From positions 248,001 through 312,000 of the forward strand of contig CAXXFQ010000017.1 in the NCBI GenBank assembly GCA_963674475.2: 64,000 nt of DNA, read 5' to 3'. The DNA is from CAXXFQ01 sp963674475 (GTDB lineage: Bacteria; Planctomycetota; Planctomycetia; Pirellulales; Thermoguttaceae). The translations under genes were made by a program, and so were the position numbers. A model generated the notes under the pieces. The model did not search any database, had not been told where the DNA came from, and saw only the letters and a program-made list of their open reading frames with translations. This document shows, one piece after another, positions 53,573 to 63,410 of this stretch; the first letter of the stretch is position 1, and each line of letters starts with the position of its first letter.

Positions 53573-53599
53573 TTGCCGTCGACTCGGCAAGCCGTTTTT
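53573..53599. terminator. Terminator between cpaE and the sugar kinase gene
   Basis: Stem ttgccg (53573-53578) with cggcaa (53585-53590), followed by gccgttttt. Convergent genes end at 53556 and 53600. Confidence 0.55.
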
Positions 53600-54985
53600 C
53601 TAACAGACCCGAAACGCGGGCGGTCCGGCGGCCGTTGTAAAAAACGTGCTTCGGCAACTTGCTTCGGGATAGGCACTTTTGTACCGGGCTTCCCACTCGT
53701 TCAAGAACGAGGCGGCCTTTTTTCGTTCGACCATCGCCCAGACAGATCCGCCGAAACCGGCTCCAAAGCTGCTTGCCGCGATCGCGCCTGCTTTTCGAGC
53801 CGATTGAGCCAGAAACGCGGTTTCATCGACTTGGTTTTCCAGCCACACTTCGGCGATCTCCTGCGAACGGTCGACTTGTCGGCCCCACGTGGCCCAATCG
53901 CCCGTGGCCAACGCGTCTCCGGCGTCGGGGATGATCCGGGTACTCTCCTCAAGAAAATGGTCGAGCCGCTTGGCGAGCGAATCGGCGTCGAAATCCTCGC
54001 GTTCGGACATGGCGACGAAGTCTTTCAACAGCGTGCCCGCATTGGGATCGGCTTCAATCGCGTCGGCTAAATTCGGATTGGATCGTCCGGTGGCCCGGCG
54101 CCAGATATCCAAAAGAGCCGCGGCCCGTTCGGAAAGGGCGTTGTACTTTTCACGAGCCGCTTTGGTCTTTTCGGCCACGACCCCGCTTGCGCCGACGACG
54201 AAGGTCAGCTCGGGCGGAATCGGAATCGACCGCTCGAAGCGGACTGGGCAGTAGGAATATTGGCTGATTTCGCCCGGGCGACCGCAGAGGATCGCCGTAT
54301 GGTCTTCGCTGCCGCCGAAGGTGCCGACCCCCCGGTCCCCGACGAGATTTTCGTACGATTGGCCGTTTTCGCACGTGCCGAGATACCCGGCCAAATCGGT
54401 CGGGCCGTGGATCGCCTGGCAATATTCCGGCCGCTGGTCCAGTCGATTGATTTGGGAGAAAATCAAAAAGAACCCGACCACCACGGCGCTGGAACTGCTC
54501 ATCCCGGCTGCCATCGGCAGATCGCTGGCGACGGCGATCCGCGCGCCGCGTAGGGGACCGGGGAAGTTTCTCGCGATCCGTCGTGCCACCGTTTGCGGAT
54601 AGTTGGACCAATGACCGTCGGTCGGCGGGACCAACTCGGGATCGAGTGCAAAGGTGACTTCGCGGTCGTCTGCGCTAAGGTCGGTCGCGATGACGGTGAC
54701 CGAATTATCGTCGGTCGGTTGGGCAACGAGCGCAAAACCGCGTTCGGCCGCGACGACCATCGTGCGTCCACCGGCGTAGTCGGTATGTTTTCCGAGGACT
54801 TCGATCCGACCGGGCACAAAGAAGGCGATCGGACGGGCGTCAGGTCCAAGTTCCAACGCGGCGGCCGCACGGTCAAACAGGGTCGCCTTTCCAGCGGCGG
54901 TTTCCTTTGAAAAACCGGCCTTGGCCAGCGCGTCGGCCAAACGGGCTTGTTCGGTCAACGCGCCGACGTAGTCCAGAGAAATCAA
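53600..54985 (-). CDS. GHMP sugar kinase, galactokinase family, with altered sugar-binding motif
   Basis: 461 aa, TTG start at 54985 with GGAGG 7 nt upstream; TTGA overlaps the stop of the nucleotidyltransferase gene, so the pair is translationally coupled. GHMP motifs: FVPGRIEVLGKHTDYAGGR (about 57-74), DLPMAAGMSSSSA (155-167), GGSEDH with the likely catalytic Asp228, and SFGAGFGGS near the C-terminus. In galactokinases the first motif reads GEHTDY; the Glu, which contacts the sugar C6 hydroxyl, is Lys66 here. This predicts a different sugar, perhaps one with a C6 carboxylate. Product with the coupled nucleotidyltransferase: probably an NDP-sugar. Confidence 0.85.
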   Translation of the reverse strand: MISLDYVGALTEQARLADALAKAGFSKETAAGKATLFDRAAAALELGPDARPIAFFVPGRIEVLGKHTDYAGGRTMVVAAERGFALVAQPTDDNSVTVIATDLSADDREVTFALDPELVPPTDGHWSNYPQTVARRIARNFPGPLRGARIAVASDLPMAAGMSSSSAVVVGFFLIFSQINRLDQRPEYCQAIHGPTDLAGYLGTCENGQSYENLVGDRGVGTFGGSEDHTAILCGRPGEISQYSYCPVRFERSIPIPPELTFVVGASGVVAEKTKAAREKYNALSERAAALLDIWRRATGRSNPNLADAIEADPNAGTLLKDFVAMSEREDFDADSLAKRLDHFLEESTRIIPDAGDALATGDWATWGRQVDRSQEIAEVWLENQVDETAFLAQSARKAGAIAASSFGAGFGGSVWAMVERKKAASFLNEWEARYKSAYPEASCRSTFFTTAAGPPAFRVC

Positions 54986-55815
54986 AGTTGGACCTCCGTT
55001 CCGGTCAGCTGTCGGGTTACCCGCGCGATATCTTCCCGGCAGGTCATATCCAAAACCGACGCGTCGACCGTCACGGCCTGATACCGGACGCCGAACTCGC
55101 GGATCGTGTGATAGACCGCGTCGGGCAGTTCCAGCTCTCCACGTGGCGAAGGATCAATCGCCTTGCAGGCGTCAAAGATCGACGCGGGCAACTGCCAGCA
55201 GTTCATGCTGATCCAGATCGGTTTCACCAGCGCGTTCCAGATTTCCTCACTTGGTTTTTCGAGTAACCCTTTCAAGTAACCGTCTTCGACCTCGGCAACG
55301 CAAAACGCGCGGAGACGCTCTTCGGAAAGCTCATTTTCCTGCATCATCGCGTCGGAATCGAAAAGCCCGATCGCCGCGCCGCCGGTCTCTCGCATCCCGC
55401 GAAGGGCCTCGACCGGATAGTAGTTGTCGCTGTTGAGGACCGCCACCGGATCGCCGTCGGCAAACGCTTCGGCCGCCAACACGGCGTCGGCAGTCCCGCG
55501 GGGTTCTTCTTGGACGGCGAAGTCGATCGACAGCCGGTCCAGCTCGACCTGGTTGCCGTAGTAATCGCGAATTGCGTCGTGGTCGGGACCGATGACCAGG
55601 CAGATCTTCTCATATCCGGCGTCCGCCAGCGCCGACATCACATAGTCCAAAAACGGCCGGTCGATCGGGATCAACGCTTTGATGCCGGTATCGGCCACGG
55701 CGGCCTGCTTTTCGTCAAGCTGGCTCTCTTCGACCGCTTTTCGCATACGGGTGCCCAAACCACGGGCGAGGATGACGGCTTTATTGGGTAGGTTACTCGA
55801 CGTTTGGTTGCTCAT
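54982..55815 (-). CDS. Sugar-1-phosphate nucleotidyltransferase-like protein
   Basis: 277 aa from ATG 55815; the frame is open upstream without a better start. NTP_transferase fold: KAVILARGLGTRMRK (nucleotide loop, about 12-26), ALIPIDRPFLDYVM, QEEPRGTADAVLAAE and VLNSDNYYPVEAL, the metal-binding Asp region. Members of this family join a sugar 1-phosphate to an NTP. The kinase gene downstream overlaps by 4 nt, so kinase and nucleotidyltransferase probably act in series: sugar to sugar 1-phosphate to NDP-sugar, a salvage route that bypasses the Leloir uridylyltransferase. The substrate is unknown. Confidence 0.85.
   Translation of the reverse strand: MSNQTSSNLPNKAVILARGLGTRMRKAVEESQLDEKQAAVADTGIKALIPIDRPFLDYVMSALADAGYEKICLVIGPDHDAIRDYYGNQVELDRLSIDFAVQEEPRGTADAVLAAEAFADGDPVAVLNSDNYYPVEALRGMRETGGAAIGLFDSDAMMQENELSEERLRAFCVAEVEDGYLKGLLEKPSEEIWNALVKPIWISMNCWQLPASIFDACKAIDPSPRGELELPDAVYHTIREFGVRYQAVTVDASVLDMTCREDIARVTRQLTGTEVQL
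54993..54997 (-). promoter_or_regulatory. Ribosome binding site fixing the TTG start of the sugar kinase
   Basis: GGAGG on the minus strand, 7 nt before TTG (54983-54985), within the end of the upstream gene. It supports the TTG start and coupled translation. Confidence 0.8.
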
Positions 55816-55979
55816 GACAAAACTCGAAATAATTTGAATGGGAATAGAAGGAAAGCGAGAATCCAATCGGCGCAGCGGTTTTGGCTTTCCCTCGACCGGC
55901 TCGAAGGAAGACGGAGCCCGCACCGTCGAATTTCTTCCCCTATGGTAACCGAACTGGAGAGAAACCGCTGCAGCGCCGA

Positions 55980-57167
55980 CTATTTTTCGGGAATCGCGAA
56001 CTGATCCGACTGACCGAGGACGGTCTCGAGCGTGATCGGCTTTCGATCGCGAAAGACCGCAATTTTAACCGGTTCGTCGATTTCGCACAATCCGATCAGA
56101 TTGATCAAGTGACCGCCGTCCTCGATAGGAATCTCGTTGAAACGCAGCACCACATCGTTGATCTTGAACCCGGCCGTCTCGGCTGGAGAACCTTCGACCA
56201 CGCCGGTAATCCGCGCGCCGACCGCGCGAGGCAGTCCCAGCTCGGCCGCCACGGCGGGCCCGAATCGCGAATCGATCGTGACGCCCAAGAAGCCCCGTTT
56301 CACCTGACCTTCTTCGACCAGTTGTCGGGCGAATTTGATCGCCATATTGATCGGGATAGCGAATCCGATCCCTTCGTTTCCGCCCGAATTGCTGGCGATC
56401 GCCGTGTTGATACCGATCACCTCGCCACGGAGATTGACCAATGGTCCGCCGCTATTGCCGGGGTTGATCGCCGCGTCGGTTTGGAGGAAGTTTTGGAATT
56501 TGACCTTCGCGCTGCCGAGTTGCAGATCGTGACGATTTTTGGCGCTGATGATCCCGAACGTGACCGAGCGACTCAGTCCGAAGGGGCTACCGGCCGCCAG
56601 GACGAAATCGCCCACCTGCATCTGATCGCTATTGCCCAACCGGGCGGCAACCAGGCCCGGGGCGTCGACTAAGAAAATGGCCACGTCGGTCTGGGGGTCG
56701 GACCAGATTCGTTGCGGTCGAATCCAACGGCGGTCGGCCAATTGGATTCGGATCATTTCCGGCGGCGCGTCGCGGAAGAGGTGTCGATTCGTCAGGACGT
56801 AGAATCGGTTGTCGTACTGGATAACCACGCCCGATCCGGCTTCCTCGACCGTTGCCGATCCGCCCGAACGGAAAGCCGATTCGTCGCTCACGTCGGTTTC
56901 GATGTGGACGACAGTTGGACCGATCAGTTGCGCGACCGTTTTGACGACCGCCGCTTGACGCTCGAGATAATCGGCCTGTTTTTCCAGCCGATGGTACAGT
57001 TCTGACTGACGTTCGGTCGAGATCAGATCAATCTTCGGATGCGAGGTCGGATCGGCCGACTGGGCGAAGAGAGACTGACTTTGAAGGAACGAAAGGATGG
57101 CAAGTACGAGAGCGGTGTGGAAAACCGTTCGACTTGATTTCAAAGAAGCGGGCCAAAGAAACATCAT
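55980..57167 (-). CDS. HtrA/DegP-like S1C serine protease with one PDZ domain
   Basis: 395 aa from ATG 57167 (or the adjacent ATG 57164). A signal peptide or anchor (TALVLAILSFLQSQSLFAQ) is followed by a trypsin-like domain with VLTNRHLF (His), TDVAIFLVD (Asp) and GNSGGPLV (Ser), so the triad is complete, and one C-terminal PDZ domain (GFLGVTIDSRFG, GSPAETAGFKINDVVLRFN). This is the DegS-like one-PDZ layout. It degrades or senses misfolded envelope proteins. A Gln/Glu-rich helix before the protease domain is extra. Confidence 0.9.
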   Translation of the reverse strand: MMFLWPASLKSSRTVFHTALVLAILSFLQSQSLFAQSADPTSHPKIDLISTERQSELYHRLEKQADYLERQAAVVKTVAQLIGPTVVHIETDVSDESAFRSGGSATVEEAGSGVVIQYDNRFYVLTNRHLFRDAPPEMIRIQLADRRWIRPQRIWSDPQTDVAIFLVDAPGLVAARLGNSDQMQVGDFVLAAGSPFGLSRSVTFGIISAKNRHDLQLGSAKVKFQNFLQTDAAINPGNSGGPLVNLRGEVIGINTAIASNSGGNEGIGFAIPINMAIKFARQLVEEGQVKRGFLGVTIDSRFGPAVAAELGLPRAVGARITGVVEGSPAETAGFKINDVVLRFNEIPIEDGGHLINLIGLCEIDEPVKIAVFRDRKPITLETVLGQSDQFAIPEK

Positions 57168-57313
57168 TACACGAGGGGCCTCAAGTTGGAGCATTGAAAA
57201 AAACGGCCGGGGGTATACCGGCCGTTTATGCATCAGAACATTTTCATTATAAGGCAGCCCTGCCGGATAGCCACCCCGCGTGTTTGGGGTGGACGGCTTA
57301 AGTCGGGTGAGGA

Positions 57314-57763
57314 CTACGAAACATCCACTTCCATATCGCCGACCGACAGTTCGGAATCGAGGGATCCGCTCTCGATGAGTTTACTCAAATCGATGTCCAC
57401 TCTTTCGGTAAGTCCTTGTTTCTCTGCTTCCCGTTGGCATTTAATACAGAGAGTCGCGTAGGGAAGGGCGTTCAGCCGTGCGACCGGGATGTTGCAGCCG
57501 CATCCCTCACAGAGACCGTAATCCCCCTCGTTTATTCGCTGTAAAGCGATTTCGATGCGTGCCAATTCGCGACTTTCGACCTCGGCCAACTGCGAGTTGA
57601 TCTCGTCTTGGACCGAATCCAGCGCGGCGTCGACGACATCGCCGGAGGCTTGATTTCGAAGTTCTTTTAAGGAAGTTAGGTCACCGTCGAGCGCTTTTCT
57701 CAACGCGTCCCGACGATTTACCAGCACTTGCCTGAGATTGGTAATGGCTTCTTTGCGGGGCAT
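57314..57763 (-). CDS. DksA/TraR-type zinc-finger protein
   Basis: 149 aa from ATG 57763 with AGGTGA upstream. A long N-terminal helical region, then the C4 zinc finger CEGCGCNIP...CIKC, preceded by RIEIALQRINEGDYGLCEGC, the classic DksA/YocK pattern. E. coli DksA binds the secondary channel of RNA polymerase and works with ppGpp; family members of this size in other phyla are less certain. An acidic tail (ELSVGDMEVDVS) ends the protein. Role as transcription factor inferred from the family. Confidence 0.88.
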   Translation of the reverse strand: MPRKEAITNLRQVLVNRRDALRKALDGDLTSLKELRNQASGDVVDAALDSVQDEINSQLAEVESRELARIEIALQRINEGDYGLCEGCGCNIPVARLNALPYATLCIKCQREAEKQGLTERVDIDLSKLIESGSLDSELSVGDMEVDVS

Positions 57764-58777
57764 CAATATCACCTATGCTGTCCGAGCATGGCTCCGCTGA
57801 AGGATTTAAAAATGGGGCAATGAAATAAGCTTTTTACTCCGAAAGACGATCGCAACGGAAGGTGTCGATAGGATTTCGCCTCTTCCCCTTTTCCCGACGG
57901 TCTCATTCGGAGGCATCGCCCCCCTTCAGATAAGCCGACGACGAACCCTTTTCCTGACCGAGTTGTGGTGGACCGCGAGTCCTCCCTGCGAGGAACTCGT
58001 AACGGACGGTTGATTCAGAGATTTCTCGTCACCAACGTAACTATAGTTTGCAACCAAAGCCCTGGCATAGAAAAAATAAAAGGGCCGGTTTGCTTCGACC
58101 GATTGAAGCCGGATTCGATTAATCTAAGTGCTTATTTCCAAATGACTTAGATTAAAATAATTTCGGCTTGCAAAAGGCCCGTTTTCCCCGGTTTTCTCGG
58201 TCGTTTTTTTGGGACATTTGACCGAATTTCGCCTTGAGAACGGTTTTCAACTGAGTGAGGCGTTCCCCCCCGTCGCGGTGGGTAGTTTCTCTAGTAGCCG
58301 CAAGACTATTAAATCAAACCACTTAGGGCGATTCACCCCTTGTCTTGTTTGTTTTAATGAAACGCTCTATTAATAACCGCGTTTCGCACTTCCTAAAGTG
58401 ATCGTTTGCCTCGATCTCGCTCGGTTTCTTTGCGCTTTCCGATAATCGTCAAAACCGGCAGAGATATACAGCCAATCCGGGATTTTGGCAAAACTATTTT
58501 TTCTGTGGAAAAGACGGTTTTGCGAAACGACAGTTTGCCCCTGAAAGAGGGGGGTACTTTCGTGACTGGTTTTTTCCCGTGATTCCCAAACTCCTCCTGG
58601 ACTCTGTTTTCCCCCTGCCCGAAATAATCGTTTCTATGCTTAAGAAAAAAAGGCGGTTTCAACAGGGGAAAACCGGACGTCTCATTTCCCTGGTCATAAG
58701 TTTCCGCTACAATGAGGCCATCATGGTCGTGGAAAGGGCATTCAAGGATTGATTCACTGGCGGAAGAGGTAAAAACC
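57764..58777. other. Gene-free spacer before glgC
   Basis: About 1 kb between divergent genes. Nothing supportable: open frames have no proper start and no recognisable product. Several AT-rich stretches near 58130-58160 and 58300-58380. Promoters of both genes must lie here. Confidence 0.45.
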
Positions 58778-60067
58778 ATGGCAAGGAATGTAGTCACGTT
58801 GGTGCTGGGCGGTGGACGCGGGACCCGGTTGTACCCGCTTACCAAAGTGCGTTCAAAACCGGCCGTTCCGGTCGCCGGGAAATATCGTTTGATCGACATT
58901 CCGCTGTCCAACTGCATCAATAGCGGGCTGAATCGAATCTACGTCCTGACCCAGTTCAACTCGGTCAGTCTCCACCGTCATATTCGAAGTACCTACACGT
59001 TCGATCCGTTCGACGCCGGTTTTGTCGAGATTCTCGCCGCCCAACAGACTTTGGGCGATAACAGTTGGTATCAGGGCACGGCAGACGCGGTGCGAAAAAA
59101 TCTCCGCTATATCCAACAACCGGAGGTCGAGTATGTCTTGATCCTTTCGGGCGACCAGCTCTACCGGATGAATTTTGACGAGATGCTCAAGACCCATAAG
59201 GAGGCCGGTGCCGACGTGACCATTTCGGCCGTGCCGGTGGCTTCTGAAGACGCGGCCGGTTTGGGGGTCATGCGTTTGGACGATTCGGGCCGTGTGGTCG
59301 GTTTTCTCGAAAAACCGCAGACCGAAGAAGAACTTTCCCACGTCCGGACCGATCCGGCTTGGATCGAATCGCAAGGGATCGAGAGCCGAGGTCGTGATTG
59401 TTTGGCGAGTATGGGGATTTATCTTTTCAACCGGGACACGCTGCTCGAAGTGCTCGAAAAGACCGATTACCAGGATTTCGGCAAGGAAATCTTTCCCGCC
59501 TCGATCCGGTCTCGCCACGTTCAGGTCCACCTGTTCGACGGCTACTGGGAAGACATTGGGACGATCGAAGCGTTTTACAAGGCCAATCTCGAACTGACCG
59601 ATCGGCAATCGCCGTTTACGCTCAACTCGCCCGAGGCGCCCCTGTTTACCCGCGCTCGGTTTTTACCTTCCAGTCGGATCGACGGCGCCGAAATTCGGGG
59701 AAGTCTTATTGCCGACGGTTGTTCCATCGAGGAGGGGGCCGTGATCGAAAACAGCGTCATCGGCCTGCGTGGCCTGATCGGACGTGACGTGGTCATTCGA
59801 GATTCGATCTTGATGGGCAACGACTATTACCAGACCCCGGCCGAGAGTCGAAGCGACTCGTCCAACGGCAATCCGCCACTGGGGATCGGCGAGGGGACCG
59901 TGATTCAAGGAGCGATTGTCGACAAAAATTGCCGCATCGGAAAAGGGGTTCGGATCGAAAATCGATCGGGCGTCGATTTTTCCGAGGAGTTCCACTACGG
60001 GATGATCCGGGACGGGATCCCGGTGATCACCAAAAACGCCATTTTGCCCGACGGCTGGTCGTTGTAA
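58778..60067 (+). CDS. glgC: Glucose-1-phosphate adenylyltransferase
   Basis: 429 aa from ATG 58778, with GAAGAGG upstream; the frame opens at 58712 but the extra residues are not family-like. Makes ADP-glucose from ATP and glucose 1-phosphate for glycogen synthesis. LVLGGGRGTRLYPLTKVRSK (about 7-26) is the nucleotide loop and activator-site region, followed by KYRLIDIPLSNCINSG, QGTADAVRKN, ILSGDQLYRM and a C-terminal left-handed beta-helix with hexapeptide-like repeats. Length is normal. No glgA or glgB adjacent; a terminator follows. Confidence 0.95.
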   Translation: MARNVVTLVLGGGRGTRLYPLTKVRSKPAVPVAGKYRLIDIPLSNCINSGLNRIYVLTQFNSVSLHRHIRSTYTFDPFDAGFVEILAAQQTLGDNSWYQGTADAVRKNLRYIQQPEVEYVLILSGDQLYRMNFDEMLKTHKEAGADVTISAVPVASEDAAGLGVMRLDDSGRVVGFLEKPQTEEELSHVRTDPAWIESQGIESRGRDCLASMGIYLFNRDTLLEVLEKTDYQDFGKEIFPASIRSRHVQVHLFDGYWEDIGTIEAFYKANLELTDRQSPFTLNSPEAPLFTRARFLPSSRIDGAEIRGSLIADGCSIEEGAVIENSVIGLRGLIGRDVVIRDSILMGNDYYQTPAESRSDSSNGNPPLGIGEGTVIQGAIVDKNCRIGKGVRIENRSGVDFSEEFHYGMIRDGIPVITKNAILPDGWSL

Positions 60068-60100
60068 GGGGGCCGTTTGGATAGGCCGATACTAGAGAGC

Positions 60101-60136
60101 GAGAGTGGTTGCGCGGGTCAATCACTCTCTTTTTTG
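60101..60136 (+). terminator. Terminator after glgC
   Basis: Stem gagagtggttg with caatcactctc (60101-60129), T-run 60129-60135. Confidence 0.85.
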
Positions 60137-60376
60137 TTGGTCTCTCGTGAGAGCTTCTTTTCCTCTGGTCCGCTTTAGGAAGAATGGTGGTTCCGTTTGC
60201 GATTCCGTAAAAATACCGTAACCCGTTTATTCATTAGGGTTTTTGATGAAAACGATCCTTTTGAGTTTTCGCTTTTTTCGACCGGCCCCTCAATTCGGAG
60301 TATGATTAAATATAGAAATAGGCCCAAAATAGACTCTGCTGCACGTGGAATACGCGGATAAAACGAGGCGATGCAA

Positions 60377-61213
60377 ATGGATTCCAAGTTGTCGGAAAAT
60401 CAGGAAAAATTGATTTTTTCCCCAAGCTATCGGGTTGCGTATCAAGATCACGATTTTCTTTCAACCGAAGAGCTCCGTTCGGTGCGGATCGAGTTGGAGA
60501 TGCTCAAGGCCGAGTTGGCCTTTCAGAAAGATCGGATCAATTCGACCATCGTCGTTTTCGGCAGCACCCAGGTTTGTGAACCGAGCGACGCGCAACGTCG
60601 ACTCGACCTGGCCCGGGCCCGACTGAGTGATACGCCGAAGGACATTCGTCGTCAGAGGGCGGTTGCCCGTGCCGAGCGGGTCGCCGCGAAAAGCCAATAT
60701 TATTCCTTGGCCCGTGACTTTGCTCGTTTGGTTTCTTCGGAAGGACAGACGGGGGACGAGGAGCTTGATTACGTGATCGTCACCGGTGGCGGTCCCGGCA
60801 TCATGGAGGCGGCCAACCGGGGCGCGTACGACGTGGGGGCCAAGTCGATCGGGCTGAACATCAAGTTGCCCAAAGAGCAAGCACCCAACCCGTACATCAC
60901 GCCCGAGCTTTGCTTCCAGTTCCATTACTTCGCGATCCGCAAGCTCCATTTTCTCTTGCGGGCACGTGGGATGGTCGTTTTTCCCGGCGGTTACGGAACG
61001 CTCGACGAGCTGTTCGAAGCGCTGACGTTGCGTCAGACCGAGCGGATGCAAGATCTGCCGATCGTCATTTTCGGACGCAAATATTGGGAGAACACCATCA
61101 ACTTCCAGTTCCTGGCCGACGAGGGAACGATCGACGACAAGGACCTCGATCTATTCCGTTTCGCCGATACGCCGGAAGAGGCGTGGCACATCATCCGCGA
61201 ATTCCACCAGTAA
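60377..61213 (+). CDS. LOG family protein (TIGR00730-like)
   Basis: 278 aa from ATG 60377: GAGG at 60365-60368 is 8 nt before it, but only 2 nt before the ATG at 60371. A Rossmann-like fold with VTGGGPGIMEAANRGA and the hallmark PGGYGTLDE (catalytic Arg/Glu pair region). LOG proteins are cytokinin riboside 5'-monophosphate phosphoribohydrolases in plants; bacterial members cut AMP or related nucleotides. Old annotations as lysine decarboxylase are wrong. It has a longer N-terminal helical part than the roughly 190-residue form. Confidence 0.88.
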   Translation: MDSKLSENQEKLIFSPSYRVAYQDHDFLSTEELRSVRIELEMLKAELAFQKDRINSTIVVFGSTQVCEPSDAQRRLDLARARLSDTPKDIRRQRAVARAERVAAKSQYYSLARDFARLVSSEGQTGDEELDYVIVTGGGPGIMEAANRGAYDVGAKSIGLNIKLPKEQAPNPYITPELCFQFHYFAIRKLHFLLRARGMVVFPGGYGTLDELFEALTLRQTERMQDLPIVIFGRKYWENTINFQFLADEGTIDDKDLDLFRFADTPEEAWHIIREFHQ

Positions 61214-61288
61214 AATCGATAGCGTCTATTGGCTATCTGCGGAAACGAGGTAGCTTACGAGAATAAACCTTCGGTTCACAAAGGTTGT

Positions 61289-63331
61289 CTATTCTTGAAT
61301 CCCGATCTTTTCAAACGGGATTGGCTGGAAATCGGGAAGCTTTTGATAGACCGGCGAATCGCTTCGCAGTCGAAAATCGTCTTTGGCCCGGTCGACGAAG
61401 CCGGGGTCGGCGATTTCCAGATTCTTTTCAATGATTACATATTGCTCGGCCGGTTTGTAGCTTTCGATCGGGTGACTTTGACAGAAAACGTTCCGCTCGA
61501 TGCGTGTTCCCTTCGGCGCGGCCGGTTGGTCGTCGATCGTGTTGACCAGTTCCGGGTATCTGGTCGTCCAGGGCGGTTTTTGGTAAGGCATCGCAAGGAG
61601 CCGCTGAGTCATCGTCGTTGGTACGGTATCGGCGGCCCATTTCAGACCACGCGCGTCGACATGGATGGCCGGATCGCAATCGACGAATAGGTTGTTTTCG
61701 ACAGTGATGTGTCGGCCGCCACCCAATAAAAGTGCCCGAGAGACGTGGTAAAAAACGTTCCCATAAATTTCGGTCCCGCCGAACATGTCGTCGAGATAGA
61801 CGCCCGAAGCGCCGCGGTTTTGGTGTCCCATGACATCGTGCACGTAGTTGAACCTGACCCGAGTGCCGTGCATTGACCAGTCGCGACCGGCGTAGATTGC
61901 TCCGCTGTCGTTCGATTCGAGGCAGACATGGTGCACCTCGTTGTATTCGATCGTATGGTCGTTGCCGTCGAAATAGATCGCGAAATGGGGGGCGTCGAAA
62001 ATCAGGTTGTGGGCGACCCGCTGTCCGACCCCATAGATCGAAATGCCCGATTCGTACGTCCGCTTCCACAATCCGTACCGCGAGATTCGATTGTTCGTCA
62101 CCTGATGTCCGGCAGGGGTGAGCGTTTTTCGATCGCCGCCGCGAAGCGAGATTCCCCCATAGCCCAAGTTGGTCAGCTCGCAATGGTCGACGGTATGCGA
62201 GTTGCCGCCGTCGACTTTGATCGCGGTGCGTCCCAGGTTGCGCAACGTCGAGTCGGCGATCGTGACGTAAGAGCCTTGGTGAACGAGGATCGCCGATTCG
62301 CGAGCGGCCTCGAAGCCCAAAGAACGAAAGGTGACGTAGGAGGTGTTTTCCATCTGGACGAGCGTCGGCAGGCGGCTGAGAACCGTTTCGGCCGATTCGA
62401 TCGGTTCGGGCGGCCAAAAGTAGAGAGTCCCCTTTTCGCGGTCGAGATACCATTCTCCTGGCTGGTCGATCTCGCATAGGAGGTTCAACGCGTAGTACCA
62501 CTGGTCTTTTCGGTAGCCGTAACGGTGGTACGGTTTTTTGAGCGAGATGACTTTTTTATCCAAGTCGATCGACTCGACCGAATGTCGTTCTTCGGACCAG
62601 TCCCAGAACCAGTAGCCTTGGAGCCAGGCGTCGTTTTCGTTAACCCAACGTTTGGGGCGGGTTCCTTCGAAGACGAACTGGCCGACCGCGTCCCCTTTAG
62701 TGCCACGTATGTCAACCGGTTGATTTTTAATGACGGCAGCGATTTTAGTGAACCCTTCATTGGGCCACCGGGCCAGTTGCATCGGCCGATGGTTGAAGAT
62801 TAAGAAAACCTTTCCCGAACCGGCCGGTTCGAATTCATGGAGGCCAAGTTTTTTTAGGTCGCACTGAACCACCTGATCGCGGGCGGCCGGATCGAGCCGT
62901 TCGAGAATGGTCGGATCGACGGGTTTCGTGAAGTCGGTTAATCGGGTTCCCCCGGAGAGCGTCACGTTGGCCCCTTCAGCGGCCCGATAGGTGATTGTCT
63001 CGTTCGGGGTGCCGCTGTCTCGTTGGTCGAGCGTGAATGTCTGCCGAAGCGGATAGGTTCCTTCCTGCAAAACGACCTCAACTCCCCCTTGAGGCAGGGC
63101 CCCTTGTGATTTCCACTGGCGGATTCGGTCTCGCGCCGCCTCGAGCGTGGCCAGCGGGCCGTCTGTCCCTTCGACGTTCGGTTTGGAAAACCTTCCCGAC
63201 CAGGAATCGGAGCCGTTGGGCGAGAGGTAGACGATTTTGGCCGGAGCCGCTTTTTCCGAGGCAAAAGCAAAGGAAACACCGAGAACAAGAAAGCCGATCA
63301 ACCAGAGGCAGGCAAAACTATTTCGATGCAT
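61289..63331 (-). CDS. Secreted right-handed beta-helix protein
   Basis: 680 aa, ATG at 63331. Signal peptide (about 1-24, ending FAS), then KIVYLSPNGSDSWSGRFSKP and a PL-like N-terminal part (GPLATLEAARDRIRQW), the usual start of surface or extracellular PbH1 proteins. From about residue 340 a run of coil repeats of 22-25 residues (TIADSTLRNLGRTAIKVDGG, HTVDHCELTNLGYGGISLRGG, and so on) makes the parallel beta-helix. Such proteins are glycoside hydrolases or polysaccharide lyases, or adhesins; no catalytic set could be fixed. Not in an operon with sugar genes here. Confidence 0.85.
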   Translation of the reverse strand: MHRNSFACLWLIGFLVLGVSFAFASEKAAPAKIVYLSPNGSDSWSGRFSKPNVEGTDGPLATLEAARDRIRQWKSQGALPQGGVEVVLQEGTYPLRQTFTLDQRDSGTPNETITYRAAEGANVTLSGGTRLTDFTKPVDPTILERLDPAARDQVVQCDLKKLGLHEFEPAGSGKVFLIFNHRPMQLARWPNEGFTKIAAVIKNQPVDIRGTKGDAVGQFVFEGTRPKRWVNENDAWLQGYWFWDWSEERHSVESIDLDKKVISLKKPYHRYGYRKDQWYYALNLLCEIDQPGEWYLDREKGTLYFWPPEPIESAETVLSRLPTLVQMENTSYVTFRSLGFEAARESAILVHQGSYVTIADSTLRNLGRTAIKVDGGNSHTVDHCELTNLGYGGISLRGGDRKTLTPAGHQVTNNRISRYGLWKRTYESGISIYGVGQRVAHNLIFDAPHFAIYFDGNDHTIEYNEVHHVCLESNDSGAIYAGRDWSMHGTRVRFNYVHDVMGHQNRGASGVYLDDMFGGTEIYGNVFYHVSRALLLGGGRHITVENNLFVDCDPAIHVDARGLKWAADTVPTTMTQRLLAMPYQKPPWTTRYPELVNTIDDQPAAPKGTRIERNVFCQSHPIESYKPAEQYVIIEKNLEIADPGFVDRAKDDFRLRSDSPVYQKLPDFQPIPFEKIGIQE

Positions 63332-63410
63332 AATAAACTCGATTTTTTAGTGGCGGGCAATAGCTGGAGGGAACTAATGGCGTTTGGGCAAGCGAAAAAA
63401 GCGAGCCATT

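Noticed and set aside
53600..54985. Plain galactokinase call (galK)
   Set aside because: The GEHTDY Glu is Lys and the partner is a nucleotidyltransferase, not GalT; the gene symbol was left blank.
58393..58920. Leftward 175-codon frame before glgC
   Set aside because: Overlaps the glgC start and has no coding character.
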